DNA of 64,000 nucleotides, taken from contig NC_009092.1 of the NCBI RefSeq assembly GCF_000016065.1, positions 1,426,001 to 1,490,000 of the forward strand, read 5' to 3'. Origin of the DNA: Shewanella loihica PV-4 (GTDB lineage Bacteria > Pseudomonadota > Gammaproteobacteria > Enterobacterales > Shewanellaceae). Numbering within the stretch: position 1 is the first letter of the stretch; each line of letters starts with the position of its first letter. Under the pieces are notes generated by a model. The model ran no database searches, was not told where the DNA came from, and saw only the letters and a program-made list of their open reading frames with translations. Shown here in pieces: positions 53,636 through 62,380 of this stretch. The translations under genes and the position numbers were made by a program.

Positions 53636-54460
53636 TTAATGCCAGTTTACCGGATCTAGCTTGAAAAAATGACTCATCTGTTGATAGAGGGCCTGATGCT
53701 GCTGGTAAAACTCATGGGGGCGTTCGAAGAAGGTCTCGGTGATCACCGCGAAGAACTCGGCCTCGTTGGTGGCGCCGTAATAGTTAAACAGGCTGGGTTG
53801 ATGCCACTTGGCATCTTCGCGTAGTCGCGTGAACTCCTGCGCCATGACGGTCGACCAAGATTGATAGTCGTTGGCATGGGCTAGGATGGGCGCACCATTG
53901 GAGTGGCCATCTTCCTGATCCAGCTGATGGGCAAACTCGTGGATCACCACGTTGTGGCCATCATAGGGTTGGGCAGCATCTTCCTTGGTGGTATGCCAGG
54001 AGAGCACCACCTTGCCAAATTCCCAGGACTCGCCAGAGAGTATGTTTTTGCGCTCCCAGAAGGTGCCATCGCCATTTTGCTGAGTCTGGTTGACGATAAA
54101 CAGGCTGGGGTAGACCAAGATCTGTTTCAGCTTAGGGTAGTAGTCGGTGTCGCGATTGAGCAGTAACAGGCAAGCCTGGGCGGCTATGGTTACTCTGATC
54201 TCATCATCAATCTCTATCCCCTGGCAGCCGACGAACTGCTTCTCGGCGATGAAGATCTGGATGTGACGCTTGAGCTGTAGTTGCAGGTCGCTTGGCAGGG
54301 CACGAAAATAGGGCATGCGGCGCTTGAGTATGGCGCGCCAACTGGCGGGAAAGGCCCGCTTGGCGATCTGCGCGCGGCGATACCTGACATACCTTGGCTT
54401 AAACAGTATGTACCCTATGGCGGCGCTACTGACCAGCGCAAGAATAAAGATGGCTAGCAT
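53636..54460 (-). CDS. mtfA: M90 zinc peptidase, MtfA family
   Basis: 274 residues from ATG 54460 (GGGAGA upstream). One N-terminal membrane helix (LAIFILALVSSAAIGYILF), then the MtfA catalytic domain: VYPSLFIV, SWEFGKVVLSWHTTKEDAAQPYDGHNVVIHEFAHQLDQEDGHSNGAP with zinc motif HEFAH (174-178), and NEAEFFAVITETFFERP (third ligand Glu). In E. coli MtfA inactivates the Mlc repressor and so raises PtsG; unlike that soluble form this one is membrane-anchored. Confidence 0.92.
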   Translation of the reverse strand: MLAIFILALVSSAAIGYILFKPRYVRYRRAQIAKRAFPASWRAILKRRMPYFRALPSDLQLQLKRHIQIFIAEKQFVGCQGIEIDDEIRVTIAAQACLLLLNRDTDYYPKLKQILVYPSLFIVNQTQQNGDGTFWERKNILSGESWEFGKVVLSWHTTKEDAAQPYDGHNVVIHEFAHQLDQEDGHSNGAPILAHANDYQSWSTVMAQEFTRLREDAKWHQPSLFNYYGATNEAEFFAVITETFFERPHEFYQQHQALYQQMSHFFKLDPVNWH

Positions 54461-54677
54461 AAAAATCTCCCTATGATATAGCAAGATATGGTGTTGCTTG
54501 CCGCAAATTCAATCTTAGGGCCAGAAAAAGCGTGGAGAAAAAAGGTGTGGAGAAAAAAAGCTGGCAGCCCGTAAGTTCGGAAACTGAAATCTGTCGCTGC
54601 CAGAAAGGTTAGGGAGACGGGGCGAAAATGGCGACGCGCTGGGTGATGATGAGCCCAGCGCGTCTGGGGATATAGCT

Positions 54678-54754
54678 AATCGATTAATACTATCGCTTAC
54701 TCAATCGACTAATTTAGTCGACTAACTTAATCAACTAATTTAATCGACTATGAT
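54678..54754. repeat. Tandem 13-bp repeats next to the parA-RHH operon
   Basis: Four adjoining units AATCGACTAATTT, AGTCGACTAACTT, AATCAACTAATTT, AATCGACTATGAT (54703-54754), preceded by two weaker units. The last overlaps the end of the RHH gene. The TCGACTA core invites comparison with a plasmid-type centromere. Confidence 0.8.
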
Positions 54755-55165
54755 GGATTGTTCCTTCTGTTGCCGTTCGCTTTCCGATAACGAGTAATGG
54801 TGCTCGATGAGAAAGCGGATCAATTTCGACTTAGCCACGTCGCAGCCGCTGGCTAGTTCGGCGAGGTGCGCGATGGCAGACTCGCTCAGGGTAAAGGTCG
54901 CCTTACGATAGGGCCCAGTGCCCTTAGGCACCACCTTAGGTGCGGCCTGAGAGGCATGGCGATTTAGAAAATCACCATCGAAGCCGGTCTCTAAGGCGAT
55001 AACCTCGGCCATCTGCTGCACATTGCTCGGCTGCCCGGCGGCATAGTGTGTCGCATCTTCGATGAAATCATCGATCAAGGCATCGAGCGAAATATTCAGC
55101 AGCTTACGGTTTTGTCTCGCGGCACTAGACTGCGTAGAGCTTTTCTTGAGATCGGCCAGACCCAT
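54740..55165 (-). CDS. Small protein with ribbon-helix-helix-like end, ParA partner
   Basis: 141 residues. The C-terminal part RKATFTLSESAIAHLAELASGCDVAKSKLIRFLIEHHYSLSES has the strand-helix-helix pattern of RHH DNA-binding proteins. The N-terminal half is helical and acidic. It overlaps the ParA-like gene by 41 nt, so the two act together, as ParA with ParG/omega-type centromere-binding proteins on plasmids. No ParB-type HTH is seen. Confidence 0.75.
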   Translation of the reverse strand: MGLADLKKSSTQSSAARQNRKLLNISLDALIDDFIEDATHYAAGQPSNVQQMAEVIALETGFDGDFLNRHASQAAPKVVPKGTGPYRKATFTLSESAIAHLAELASGCDVAKSKLIRFLIEHHYSLSESERQQKEQSIIVD

Positions 55166-55868
55166 AGTTACCCCTTAACTTATCCATCTGTTTTTCGGCA
55201 AGACGATTGCGAATTTCTGTAGCACTCGAAGCTTGCAGCATTTCACAGGCTATGCTGCGTATCTCCTCGGCGGCCTTGCCTTTTGGCTGAGTTTCCATGA
55301 CAGACAGACCCGATTCTTCGCTGTCATCATAAATGTTTCGGCTGTAGGTGATGGCGTCAAGCACGTTGATGTCGTAAGTCTTACACACCTCTTTCGCCTC
55401 AAAGATGCGGTTAGCCTGGTTTGGTAGGCTAGGGCATTGAGTGATCACGAAAGATGCGCGCATCTTAGGGTTAATCATCATACAGGTAGCGACGATATCA
55501 TCCATGTGGCTGACGGTTTTCAAGTCTCTGCGCTTAGGACGCAGTGGCATCAACACATGGGAGGCAACCGACATGGTGGCGCGCAGTGCCAGGTTATCCT
55601 GACCGCCACAGTCGACGATGACATAGTCATAGTGTTGCTCCAGGCTGAGCAGATCGTTGCGTATCTTGCCGTAGAGCTGTACGCAGTTGATGCTGGCCAG
55701 GGTGCCATTGTTGTTACGAGCTTGAATCCAGTCTGAGGTGGTCCGCTGGGGATCACAATCGACCATGATGACCGACGCGCCGCATTCTACCGTGAGAAAT
55801 ACCGCTATGTTTTGGGCTAAACAGCTCTTTCCGCTACCGCCTTTTTCACCGCCAACTAAAATGATCAT
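55125..55868 (-). CDS. ParA-family ATPase
   Basis: 247 residues from ATG 55868 (GAGG upstream). Deviant Walker A KGGSGKS (9-15) within MIILVGGEKGGSGKSCLAQNIAVFL, then VIMVDCDPQRTTSDWIQARN (A') and YDYVIVDCGGQDNLALRATM (Walker B). It is short and lacks the N-terminal HTH of P1-type ParA, so it is a small Ib-type or MipZ-like partitioning ATPase. Orphan from the main chromosomal parAB locus; may be a relic of an integrated plasmid or position a cellular cargo. Confidence 0.9.
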   Translation of the reverse strand: MIILVGGEKGGSGKSCLAQNIAVFLTVECGASVIMVDCDPQRTTSDWIQARNNNGTLASINCVQLYGKIRNDLLSLEQHYDYVIVDCGGQDNLALRATMSVASHVLMPLRPKRRDLKTVSHMDDIVATCMMINPKMRASFVITQCPSLPNQANRIFEAKEVCKTYDINVLDAITYSRNIYDDSEESGLSVMETQPKGKAAEEIRSIACEMLQASSATEIRNRLAEKQMDKLRGNYGSGRSQEKLYAV

Positions 55869-56485
55869 TCTATTTCCTCTCGACTGCCAATGATTGCCGA
55901 TGTTTGTTGTTAGGTTCCCAAGTGATGTACTGCTGTCTCGCGACCTCACCTGTTTGGGCATGAGTCCAATTTAGGTGTTAATTAATTGTTGGTCAACTAC
56001 ATGAAAATTGACGTTTTTTTTGATTATGGCGCTTGTCATTAAGTTGACGTTTTGGCTTGTTTGGCAGATATTTGACGCTAAGGGCTTGAGGGATAAGGTC
56101 TCACGGATAATATGTTTTAAAACATAAGGTTACTTTTTATTTGTTGGTTTTATTGCCTGACTTGTCATGCTTATGCCTTAAAAGTGTAAGACTTTCACCT
56201 TACTTTTATTTCAAAAATTGCGATTATTTAATTTTTATATTTCCAAATGTTATATGTGTAATGACTAAAACTTTGAACTCGGTTTGCTTGCCTCTGGAAA
56301 AATTTACCTTATGTTTCAAGGCGGCGCGCGGGAAATGAACAAGTGTTACTGCTATTTATAGCAAGCTCCTTTCTATCCAAAGCACTTTTTATTCAGAGCA
56401 CTTGGTTTGGCGCCAGAGGTCACGTAAGCTGGGCCCCGCACACCTCCCGATAGCCATTTAGGATAGTTAAGTTAGGATAGTTACG
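55869..56485. other. AT-rich region upstream of the parA operon
   Basis: 617 bp without a convincing gene. Two direct copies of a TTGACGTTTT word lie near 56007 and 56043. The stretch 56100-56300 is very AT-rich; a 65-codon frame there looks fortuitous. Confidence 0.4.
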
Positions 56486-56710
56486 ATGGATCAACAGGCC
56501 TTAATCGAGGCGATTAATCAAAAAATGCCCTTTGGTAAATATGCAGGATTACGCTTACTCGAGCTGCCAGAGCCCTATTTAGTCTGGTTTCACAGCAAAG
56601 GCTTCCCCGAGGGCAAGTTGGGGCAGCAGCTGGCGCTCATCTACGAAGTGAAGCTCAATGGCCTCGAGGGCATGCTCAAGCCGTTATTAGTTCCGCGCAC
56701 TCAAGGATAA
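56486..56710 (+). CDS. DUF3820 family protein
   Basis: 74 residues: MPFGKYAGLRLLELPEPYLVWFHSKGFPEGKLGQQLALIYEVKLNGLEGMLKPL. This is the DUF3820 pattern (MPFGKYKG...LPxxYLxWF..KGFP.G.LG). Family members are small cytosolic proteins sometimes annotated as putative quorum-sensing-regulated factors; role unknown. Confidence 0.9.
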   Translation: MDQQALIEAINQKMPFGKYAGLRLLELPEPYLVWFHSKGFPEGKLGQQLALIYEVKLNGLEGMLKPLLVPRTQG

Positions 56711-56837
56711 AACTCGGGAATGAGAGCTTGATCTAAAACTGATTCATTGAATGCTGTTTTAGGTACGCCGGGTAGAGATTTATGGCTAAGGCCATGTTTT
56801 AATGCAGGGGTTAAAGGCAAACACTTAAGGAATGACA

Positions 56838-57140
56838 ATGATAACTAAATTAGTTCGTTTAGCCGCAGCGGCCACCTTAGCCCTGGGGATCTCGAGTGCC
56901 TGGGCGGCTGGTGTAGTGCATCAGGGCACAGTGGTCGATACCATGAACGGTGGCGGTTATACCTATGTTCAGATCAAAGAAGCCGACAAGACCTTCTGGG
57001 CGGCCGGACCTCAGGCAGAGGTGAAAAAAGGTGACGTAGTTGTCGTTCAAGAGCAGATGTGGATGAATGACTTTACCAGCAAGACGCTTAACCGCACCTT
57101 CGACGAACTGCTATTTGTGGGTCGCATCGACAAGAAGTAA
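56838..57140 (+). CDS. Small periplasmic NrfJ-like protein
   Basis: 100 residues from ATG 56838 (AAGG spacing is better than for ATG 56832). Signal peptide ending AWA-AG, then a small beta-barrel GTVVDTMNGGGYTYVQIKEADKTFWAAGPQAEVKKGDVVVVQEQMWMNDFTSKTLNRTFDELLFVG. The GGYTY motif and WAA(A/G)P are shared with NrfJ-like and related OB-fold periplasmic proteins of Shewanella and relatives. Function unknown. A terminator follows. Confidence 0.75.
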   Translation: MITKLVRLAAAATLALGISSAWAAGVVHQGTVVDTMNGGGYTYVQIKEADKTFWAAGPQAEVKKGDVVVVQEQMWMNDFTSKTLNRTFDELLFVGRIDKK

Positions 57141-57188
57141 CTCGGATGGCCATGCGGCCTGACCCAACATAAGAGCTAAACATAATAG

Positions 57189-57224
57189 ATAGTGCCGCTA
57201 ACTTGTTATCGGCACTATTTTTTT
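57189..57224 (+). terminator. Rho-independent terminator
   Basis: Stem ATAGTGCCG / CGGCACTAT around a 12-nt loop, followed by T6. Confidence 0.88.
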
Positions 57225-57310
57225 GCCCGATGGACGACTAATATTAGGCTGCAATTTACGACAAGCAGGTTTGCTAAAAGTGGTGGCAAAGAGCTGGTAG
57301 CGGCCAGGCT

Positions 57311-57379
57311 CATTCGGCCAGTATCACTCGGCCAGCGTCATTCGGCCAGTGTACTCGGCCAGTATCACTCGGCCAGGGC
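57311..57379 (+). repeat. Five tandem 13-14 bp repeats ahead of the GNAT gene
   Basis: CATTCGGCCAGTAT, CACTCGGCCAGCGT, CATTCGGCCAGTGT, ACTCGGCCAGTAT, CACTCGGCCAGGGC; a further GCGGCCAGGCT precedes them. They end about 24 nt before the ATG. Confidence 0.88.
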
Positions 57380-57403
57380 CACTCTGTGAGATTTGATTAG
57401 GCG

Positions 57404-57904
57404 ATGATTAAGATAATTCCCTACCGTAAGGGATATAGTACTCAGGTCAGCGAGGTCTATCATCTGGCGGTGCGGGCGATTGACGAGACCCATTACAGTG
57501 CGGCGCAGAAGTGCGCCTGGTCGAGGGCGCCGCGCTCTGGCTATCACTGGCAAAAACGCCTGACCCGCTCACAGGCCTGGTTAGCCGTCGACACAGAAAG
57601 CCTAATTAGCGGGCTACCGCGCTGCGTCGGTTTTATCAATGTGGAGACTCACTATGCCTCGCGAGGATATATCGACAGTCTCTATGTGCACCCTGGATAT
57701 CAGGGGCTGGGGATAGCGCGTCAACTGCTACGCCAGCTTGTATCATGGTCGGCGGCGCAGGGGATGCTTGAGCTGAGCGTCGATGCCTCTAGCCTGTCCA
57801 GGCCACTGTTTTTGGCCGAAGGGTTTGTTTTGCGACACAAGCGATATCAGGAAAAGGCAGGCCAGATATTTATGGCCTACTATCTGGTGAAGTCTCAGGC
57901 CTAG
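57404..57904 (+). CDS. GNAT family N-acetyltransferase
   Basis: 166 residues. N-terminal YRKGYSTQVSEVYHLAVRAIDETHYSAAQKCAWSRAP, then GFINVETHYASRGYIDSLYVHPGYQGLGIARQLLRQLVSWSAAQGMLELSVDAS, with the acetyl-CoA loop HPGYQGLGIA (R/Q-x-x-G-x-G/A), ending LFLAEGFVLRHKR. It resembles YafP-type acetyltransferases. The ribosome site is poor because the repeats occupy the leader. Substrate unknown. Confidence 0.9.
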   Translation: MIKIIPYRKGYSTQVSEVYHLAVRAIDETHYSAAQKCAWSRAPRSGYHWQKRLTRSQAWLAVDTESLISGLPRCVGFINVETHYASRGYIDSLYVHPGYQGLGIARQLLRQLVSWSAAQGMLELSVDASSLSRPLFLAEGFVLRHKRYQEKAGQIFMAYYLVKSQA

Positions 57905-58045
57905 TCTAGCTAAATAGCCTTCCTAGTTAGCCTCACTACTTAGTTTTCCCACTTTAATCTCGATATGTTCTCAGACAAGCAAGTTAAATAAACCTAATAA
58001 CGTCCCCGAGTTTTCAGGCCTAACTTAATTCTGATTTGGATCTAG

Positions 58046-59806
58046 CTACAGGCCATCCAGGTGACTGGTATACAACACATGGGGCGGCATGATGCCGTGG
58101 AGCCCCTCTTCGCGCTGCATGTAGCGGATGAAGGCCTGGGGCAGGGTGAGCGCCTCAATCGATTCCTGTTGCTCGGCTCTGAGCAGATCCTGATAGCCTT
58201 CCTTGCCCGACGCTGTATAGGCCGAGGAGACGCCGCTATACATGCGGTCTGGCATCACACTGTGCCACTGCATCTCGCCGGCGATTTCGGTCAAGATCTC
58301 CAGGTGTAGAATGCGGGTGCCCAGCGGCTGCCTGCCGTCATAACAATATTTGAGGCCATAGGTGTAGGGGAAGCTGCCGGCGCCCGTGCCGGTAATGCTG
58401 TTGTTGGTGGCCGAGTTGATGGCCGACTCCAGGGTCTGATATAGGTAGCGGCCCAAGATGCGGTATTTCACCAGGGGGAGGGCGAAGGGCAGCAGGCGTC
58501 CCAGCACGTCGGCCATGGTCACTGTGCCCTTGTTGAGGGACTGTCTGACGCCGCCGGCATTGTGCAGGGCAAAGTCCACCTGAAGATCGAGTCTGCGGGT
58601 CTCATGATAGATGCTCTTGCAGACCCAGGGGGCGATCTCGCTGCCGTGGGGCAGTGCCTTGCTGGGCAGGCGGGTGTGGATCAAGTTTTTCGGCACAAAC
58701 CCCAGCACCTGATGTTCCAGCGCGTCGATGGCGGGACGATAGCGCTGGGCGATCACCTGATTGATCTCGCTTAGCTCTTCATCCCATAACCCTTCATTCC
58801 ACAGCACGCCTGGATGCGCCATGAGCTGCAGCTTCAGCGCATTGTAGGTAGCGGCGGTGACCTCTTGCTCCCCTTCGATGATCAGATGCTCATCGAGCAT
58901 GAAGTAGTTGTGTCCGGCAAGCTTTGTAACACGCCCCTTGTCGTCAAATTCGATGTCGCATAGCCCCAGGGTTTCGGCGTACTTGCCTGCATGCAAAATA
59001 GGCGTGTCTTCCACGCGATAGCCATAGGGCAGGGCGTTGATGCCGATAGCGCTGAAATCGCCCTGTAGGGTATGTGAGTGACCACCGACGATCAGACTGA
59101 TGCCAGGGACTTCTCTGGCTAATTCTTTATCCTTATCCCAACCTAGATGACTCAGCACCAGGATATGATCTATGCCGTCGGCCTTGAGTTTGGCCACCGT
59201 ATTGGTTGTGGTCGCGATGGCGTTGGCAAAGTGGGTATCTTCATCTGGCCTGGCGATCTCTTTCATCTGATCCAGGGTGATCCCTATGATGGCTATCTGC
59301 TTGTCGCCAAGGGGTTTTAGCAGCACCTTGGCCATCTGGCGCTCGGGAATATAGTCAAATAGCTTGGGGTGGCCGGCGAGTCTGTCCTGCTTTAGGGGAT
59401 CTTCCTGGCTGAGATCCATGTTGCCGGCGAGCAGAGGGAAGTTAATGGTATCGAGAAACCGTTTAACCGGTTGATTGCCAGCGTCTATCTCATGGTTACC
59501 CAGCACCATGGCATCTGGGGCGAGGCGATTGAGCAGATCGGCGTTGGCGACGCCCTTAAACTGATTGAAGTAGAGAGTGCCCTGAAAGCTGTCGCCCCCA
59601 TGCAGAAACAGAAAATCTTGCCCGGCATCTGCCGCTTGCTGACGCGCTTGCTGCACCTGATAGCCGATCCTGGCATAGCCACCGCTATGGCTATAGACCT
59701 CATAACTTTGTTGCTCATGGGTGAGCAGAAATTGAACGCGTGAAGGATCGAAGTGAGAGTGGGTGTCGTTGATGTGTGCAAGCTTGAGCGAATATCTGTT
59801 GGTCAT
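58046..59806 (-). CDS. UshA-like 5'-nucleotidase/metallophosphoesterase without signal peptide
   Basis: 586 residues. Metal motifs are LAHINDTHSHFDP, FLHGGDSFQGTLYFN, VLGNHEIDAGN, LSHLGWDKD and GGHSHTLQGDF, and the C-terminal 5'-nucleotidase domain contains FALHNAGGVRQSLNKGTVTMADVLGRLLPFALPLV. It should hydrolyse nucleotides or nucleotide sugars. Unlike classical UshA it starts directly MTNRYSLKLAHIND with no signal peptide, so it is probably cytosolic. Upstream is the terminator of the CNNM gene, so it has its own promoter. Confidence 0.9.
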   Translation of the reverse strand: MTNRYSLKLAHINDTHSHFDPSRVQFLLTHEQQSYEVYSHSGGYARIGYQVQQARQQAADAGQDFLFLHGGDSFQGTLYFNQFKGVANADLLNRLAPDAMVLGNHEIDAGNQPVKRFLDTINFPLLAGNMDLSQEDPLKQDRLAGHPKLFDYIPERQMAKVLLKPLGDKQIAIIGITLDQMKEIARPDEDTHFANAIATTTNTVAKLKADGIDHILVLSHLGWDKDKELAREVPGISLIVGGHSHTLQGDFSAIGINALPYGYRVEDTPILHAGKYAETLGLCDIEFDDKGRVTKLAGHNYFMLDEHLIIEGEQEVTAATYNALKLQLMAHPGVLWNEGLWDEELSEINQVIAQRYRPAIDALEHQVLGFVPKNLIHTRLPSKALPHGSEIAPWVCKSIYHETRRLDLQVDFALHNAGGVRQSLNKGTVTMADVLGRLLPFALPLVKYRILGRYLYQTLESAINSATNNSITGTGAGSFPYTYGLKYCYDGRQPLGTRILHLEILTEIAGEMQWHSVMPDRMYSGVSSAYTASGKEGYQDLLRAEQQESIEALTLPQAFIRYMQREEGLHGIMPPHVLYTSHLDGL

Positions 59807-59854
59807 GTAGGCTCCATCTGTGAAGCGGGCAAGTATACCTCAGCGGGGGTAAAT

Positions 59855-59881
59855 GAAAAAGGGAAGCATTCGCTTCCCTTT
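59855..59881 (-). terminator. Terminator of the CNNM/CBS gene
   Basis: 10-bp perfect stem AAAGGGAAGC / GCTTCCCTTT with a 4-nt loop; T-run on the minus strand. Confidence 0.88.
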
Positions 59882-59947
59882 GTTAACTTTTCTTAAGTAT
59901 TTAATGAGCTGCTAATTTATATCGGCTCAGTACTTAAGTTATTTGGG

Positions 59948-61081
59948 TTATTTGCTCACCTTACCCAGAGGTTCTGTCTCAGCGACGCTGGCCTCTGGTG
60001 GCTCGCTCTTCGGCGTTTCGTCATCTTCTGACGAGCCCTCATCCGAGATGCGTATCCCCTTGTGAGTCATGCGGCGCTTCCACAGGCGTCTCGCCAGTTG
60101 CTGCATGTCGGTCACAGGGTCGTTGCTGTCGACAATCTCAAGGCCCAGCAGGGACTCGATGATGTCTTCCAGGGTGACTATACCGTGGCCACTGCCGTAT
60201 TCATCCACCACCATGGCGATCTTGGTGTTGCGCTTAATCATCAGCTGGAACAGCGGCAATATCTTGGCCGTTTCCGGCACGATAACCAAGTTACGACGCA
60301 CCGCCGAGATAGGCGCCTGAGGCGTGTCCCGCTCCGACAACAGGATGGTGTTGCGGTTGACATAACCCACGATATTGTCGCGATCGCCATCGAAAACCGG
60401 AATACGGGTAAAGGGGCTCTTCTTATGAAGCTTGGCAAACTCGGTCTGAGTCATGGTCGCTGGCACGCTGAACATCACGGTTCTTGGCGTCATGATGGCG
60501 GTAACCGGCATCTCCTTGACCGACAGCATCTGCGTCAGGATCATAGATTCCTGCTCGTCCAGCTCACCCGACTCATGGCCTATCTTGGCCATGGCGCTCA
60601 TCTCCTGGCGAATGTATTGGCCATCGTCGCCTTTACCCAGCTTGCGAGTCACCTGCTGTGACATCCAGATCAGCGGCTTAGTGATGCGCTCCATCCACAG
60701 CAGCACCAGCGACACACTCGGAGCCAGGCTGCGCCAGTAGTTCGCGCCCAGTGTCTTAGGGATGATCTCAGAGAAGAAGAGGATCAAGAAGGTCAGCACG
60801 CCCGAGAAGACGCCTAGCATCTCATCGCCAAACACCTTTGCGGCCTGCGCACCGGCAACGGCGGCACCGACGGTATGGGCGATAGTGTTCAGGGTCAAGA
60901 TAGAGACCAGTGGCGATTCCACATTCTCCTTCTGGTGGCTCAAACGCTCGGCCGCCGCGGGATGGGTTTCTTTCAGGTTCGCGATAAAGCTAGGGGTAAC
61001 AGACAGAAGCACGGCTTCGAATACACTACAGAGAAAAGAGATCCCGATAGCGACAAAGACAATAACAATAAGGGTTATCAT
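59948..61081 (-). CDS. CNNM-domain and CBS-pair membrane protein
   Basis: 377 residues. CNNM (DUF21) transmembrane domain in residues ~1-145 with helices ITLIVIVFVAIGISFLCSVFEAVLLS, VSILTLNTIAHTVGAAVAGAQAA, VLTFLILFFSEIIPKTLGANYW; a CBS pair at about 190-320 (MTPRTVMFSVPATMT, FTRIPVFDGDRDNIVGYVN, IAMVVDEYGSGHGIVTLEDIIESLLG). No CorC_HlyC domain follows; the tail is acidic. Relatives export or sense magnesium/cobalt. Confidence 0.9.
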   Translation of the reverse strand: MITLIVIVFVAIGISFLCSVFEAVLLSVTPSFIANLKETHPAAAERLSHQKENVESPLVSILTLNTIAHTVGAAVAGAQAAKVFGDEMLGVFSGVLTFLILFFSEIIPKTLGANYWRSLAPSVSLVLLWMERITKPLIWMSQQVTRKLGKGDDGQYIRQEMSAMAKIGHESGELDEQESMILTQMLSVKEMPVTAIMTPRTVMFSVPATMTQTEFAKLHKKSPFTRIPVFDGDRDNIVGYVNRNTILLSERDTPQAPISAVRRNLVIVPETAKILPLFQLMIKRNTKIAMVVDEYGSGHGIVTLEDIIESLLGLEIVDSNDPVTDMQQLARRLWKRRMTHKGIRISDEGSSEDDETPKSEPPEASVAETEPLGKVSK

Positions 61082-61226
61082 GGGGGAGGTAAAACAACTC
61101 CAGGTAGCAAGCCAATATTAGCTTGGGAGGGATTCTAGCATAGTCTATTTCCTTACTGGCTAAAATTTATTGATATCTGTATAATTCGCCGCCCTGTGGC
61201 AGGTTTTGGTGTTGAGGTTAGTCAAA

Positions 61227-62348
61227 ATGAGTGAAAAAAAGATCAATTTATTGGATCTCGATCGTAAGGGATTGAGAGCGCTATTTACCGAGATGGGTGA
61301 AAAGCCTTTCCGTGCCGATCAATTGATGAAGTGGCTTTACCATTTTGGCGTCAGTGATTTCGAACAGATGACCAACATCAACAAGGTGTTACGTGCCAAA
61401 CTGGCCGCGCGTTGTGAGGTGGTGGCGCCAGAGATCTCCAGCTACCAGAAGTCTGCCGATGGCACCATCAAGTTCGCCATCAACGTGGGCAATGGCCAAG
61501 AAGTCGAAACCGTCTACATCCCAGAGGAGGACCGTGCCACCCTGTGTGTCTCTTCTCAGGTGGGTTGCGCCCTTGAGTGTACCTTCTGCTCGACCGCCCA
61601 GCAGGGCTTTAACCGTAACCTTACCGTGTCTGAGATTGTTGGTCAGATCTGGCGCGTGTCTCACTTCCTCGGTTTCCAGAAAGAGACCGGCGAGCGTCCT
61701 ATCTCCAATGTGGTGATGATGGGCATGGGGGAGCCGCTGCTGAACCTGAAAAACGTCATGCCGGCTATCGACATCATGCTGGACGACTTCGGCTTCAGCC
61801 TCTCTAAGCGCCGCGTGACCGTCTCTACCTCGGGCGTGGTGCCTGCGCTGGATATCTTGGGTGATAACCTGGATGTGGCCCTGGCGGTAAGTATTCACGC
61901 GCCAAACGATGAGCTGCGTGATGTGCTGGTACCGGTCAACAAGAAGTATCCGCTGCAGGAGTTCCTGGCGGCGATCCGTCGTTACCTGGCCAAGTCCAAC
62001 GCCAACCGAGGCCGCGTGACCCTGGAATATGTGATGCTTGATCATATCAACGACAGCACAGATCAGGCTCATGAGCTGGCAGAGTTGATGAAGGATACCC
62101 CTTGTAAGATCAACCTGATCCCTTTTAACCCTTATCCTGGGTCACCATATGGGCGTTCATCGAACTCACGTATCGACAGATTCTCTAAGGTGCTGATGGA
62201 ATATGGTCTGACGGTGATCGTTCGTAAGACCCGCGGAGACGATATTGACGCGGCCTGTGGCCAGTTAGCCGGGGATATTCGCGACCGAACCAAACGTTTA
62301 GCGAAAAAACGCATGCAAGATAGTCAGATTTCAGTCACAATAAACTAA
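61227..62348 (+). CDS. rlmN: Dual-specificity rRNA/tRNA adenine C2-methyltransferase RlmN
   Basis: 373 residues from ATG 61227. Radical-SAM enzyme that methylates C2 of A2503 in 23S rRNA and A37 in some tRNAs. The [4Fe-4S] motif is C114-ALE-C118-TF-C121; neighbours [31 protein letters not shown] and the C-terminal DIDAACGQL with the methyl-carrying cysteine are all present. First gene of rlmN-pilW-rodZ. Confidence 0.97.
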   Translation: MSEKKINLLDLDRKGLRALFTEMGEKPFRADQLMKWLYHFGVSDFEQMTNINKVLRAKLAARCEVVAPEISSYQKSADGTIKFAINVGNGQEVETVYIPEEDRATLCVSSQVGCALECTFCSTAQQGFNRNLTVSEIVGQIWRVSHFLGFQKETGERPISNVVMMGMGEPLLNLKNVMPAIDIMLDDFGFSLSKRRVTVSTSGVVPALDILGDNLDVALAVSIHAPNDELRDVLVPVNKKYPLQEFLAAIRRYLAKSNANRGRVTLEYVMLDHINDSTDQAHELAELMKDTPCKINLIPFNPYPGSPYGRSSNSRIDRFSKVLMEYGLTVIVRKTRGDDIDAACGQLAGDIRDRTKRLAKKRMQDSQISVTIN

Positions 62349-62380
62349 CTTATTGTATCTGCTACTAGATAGGCTTGCGA

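Noticed and set aside
56141..56338. 65-codon frame in the AT-rich gap
   Set aside because: No ribosome site, low complexity and no resemblance to a family.
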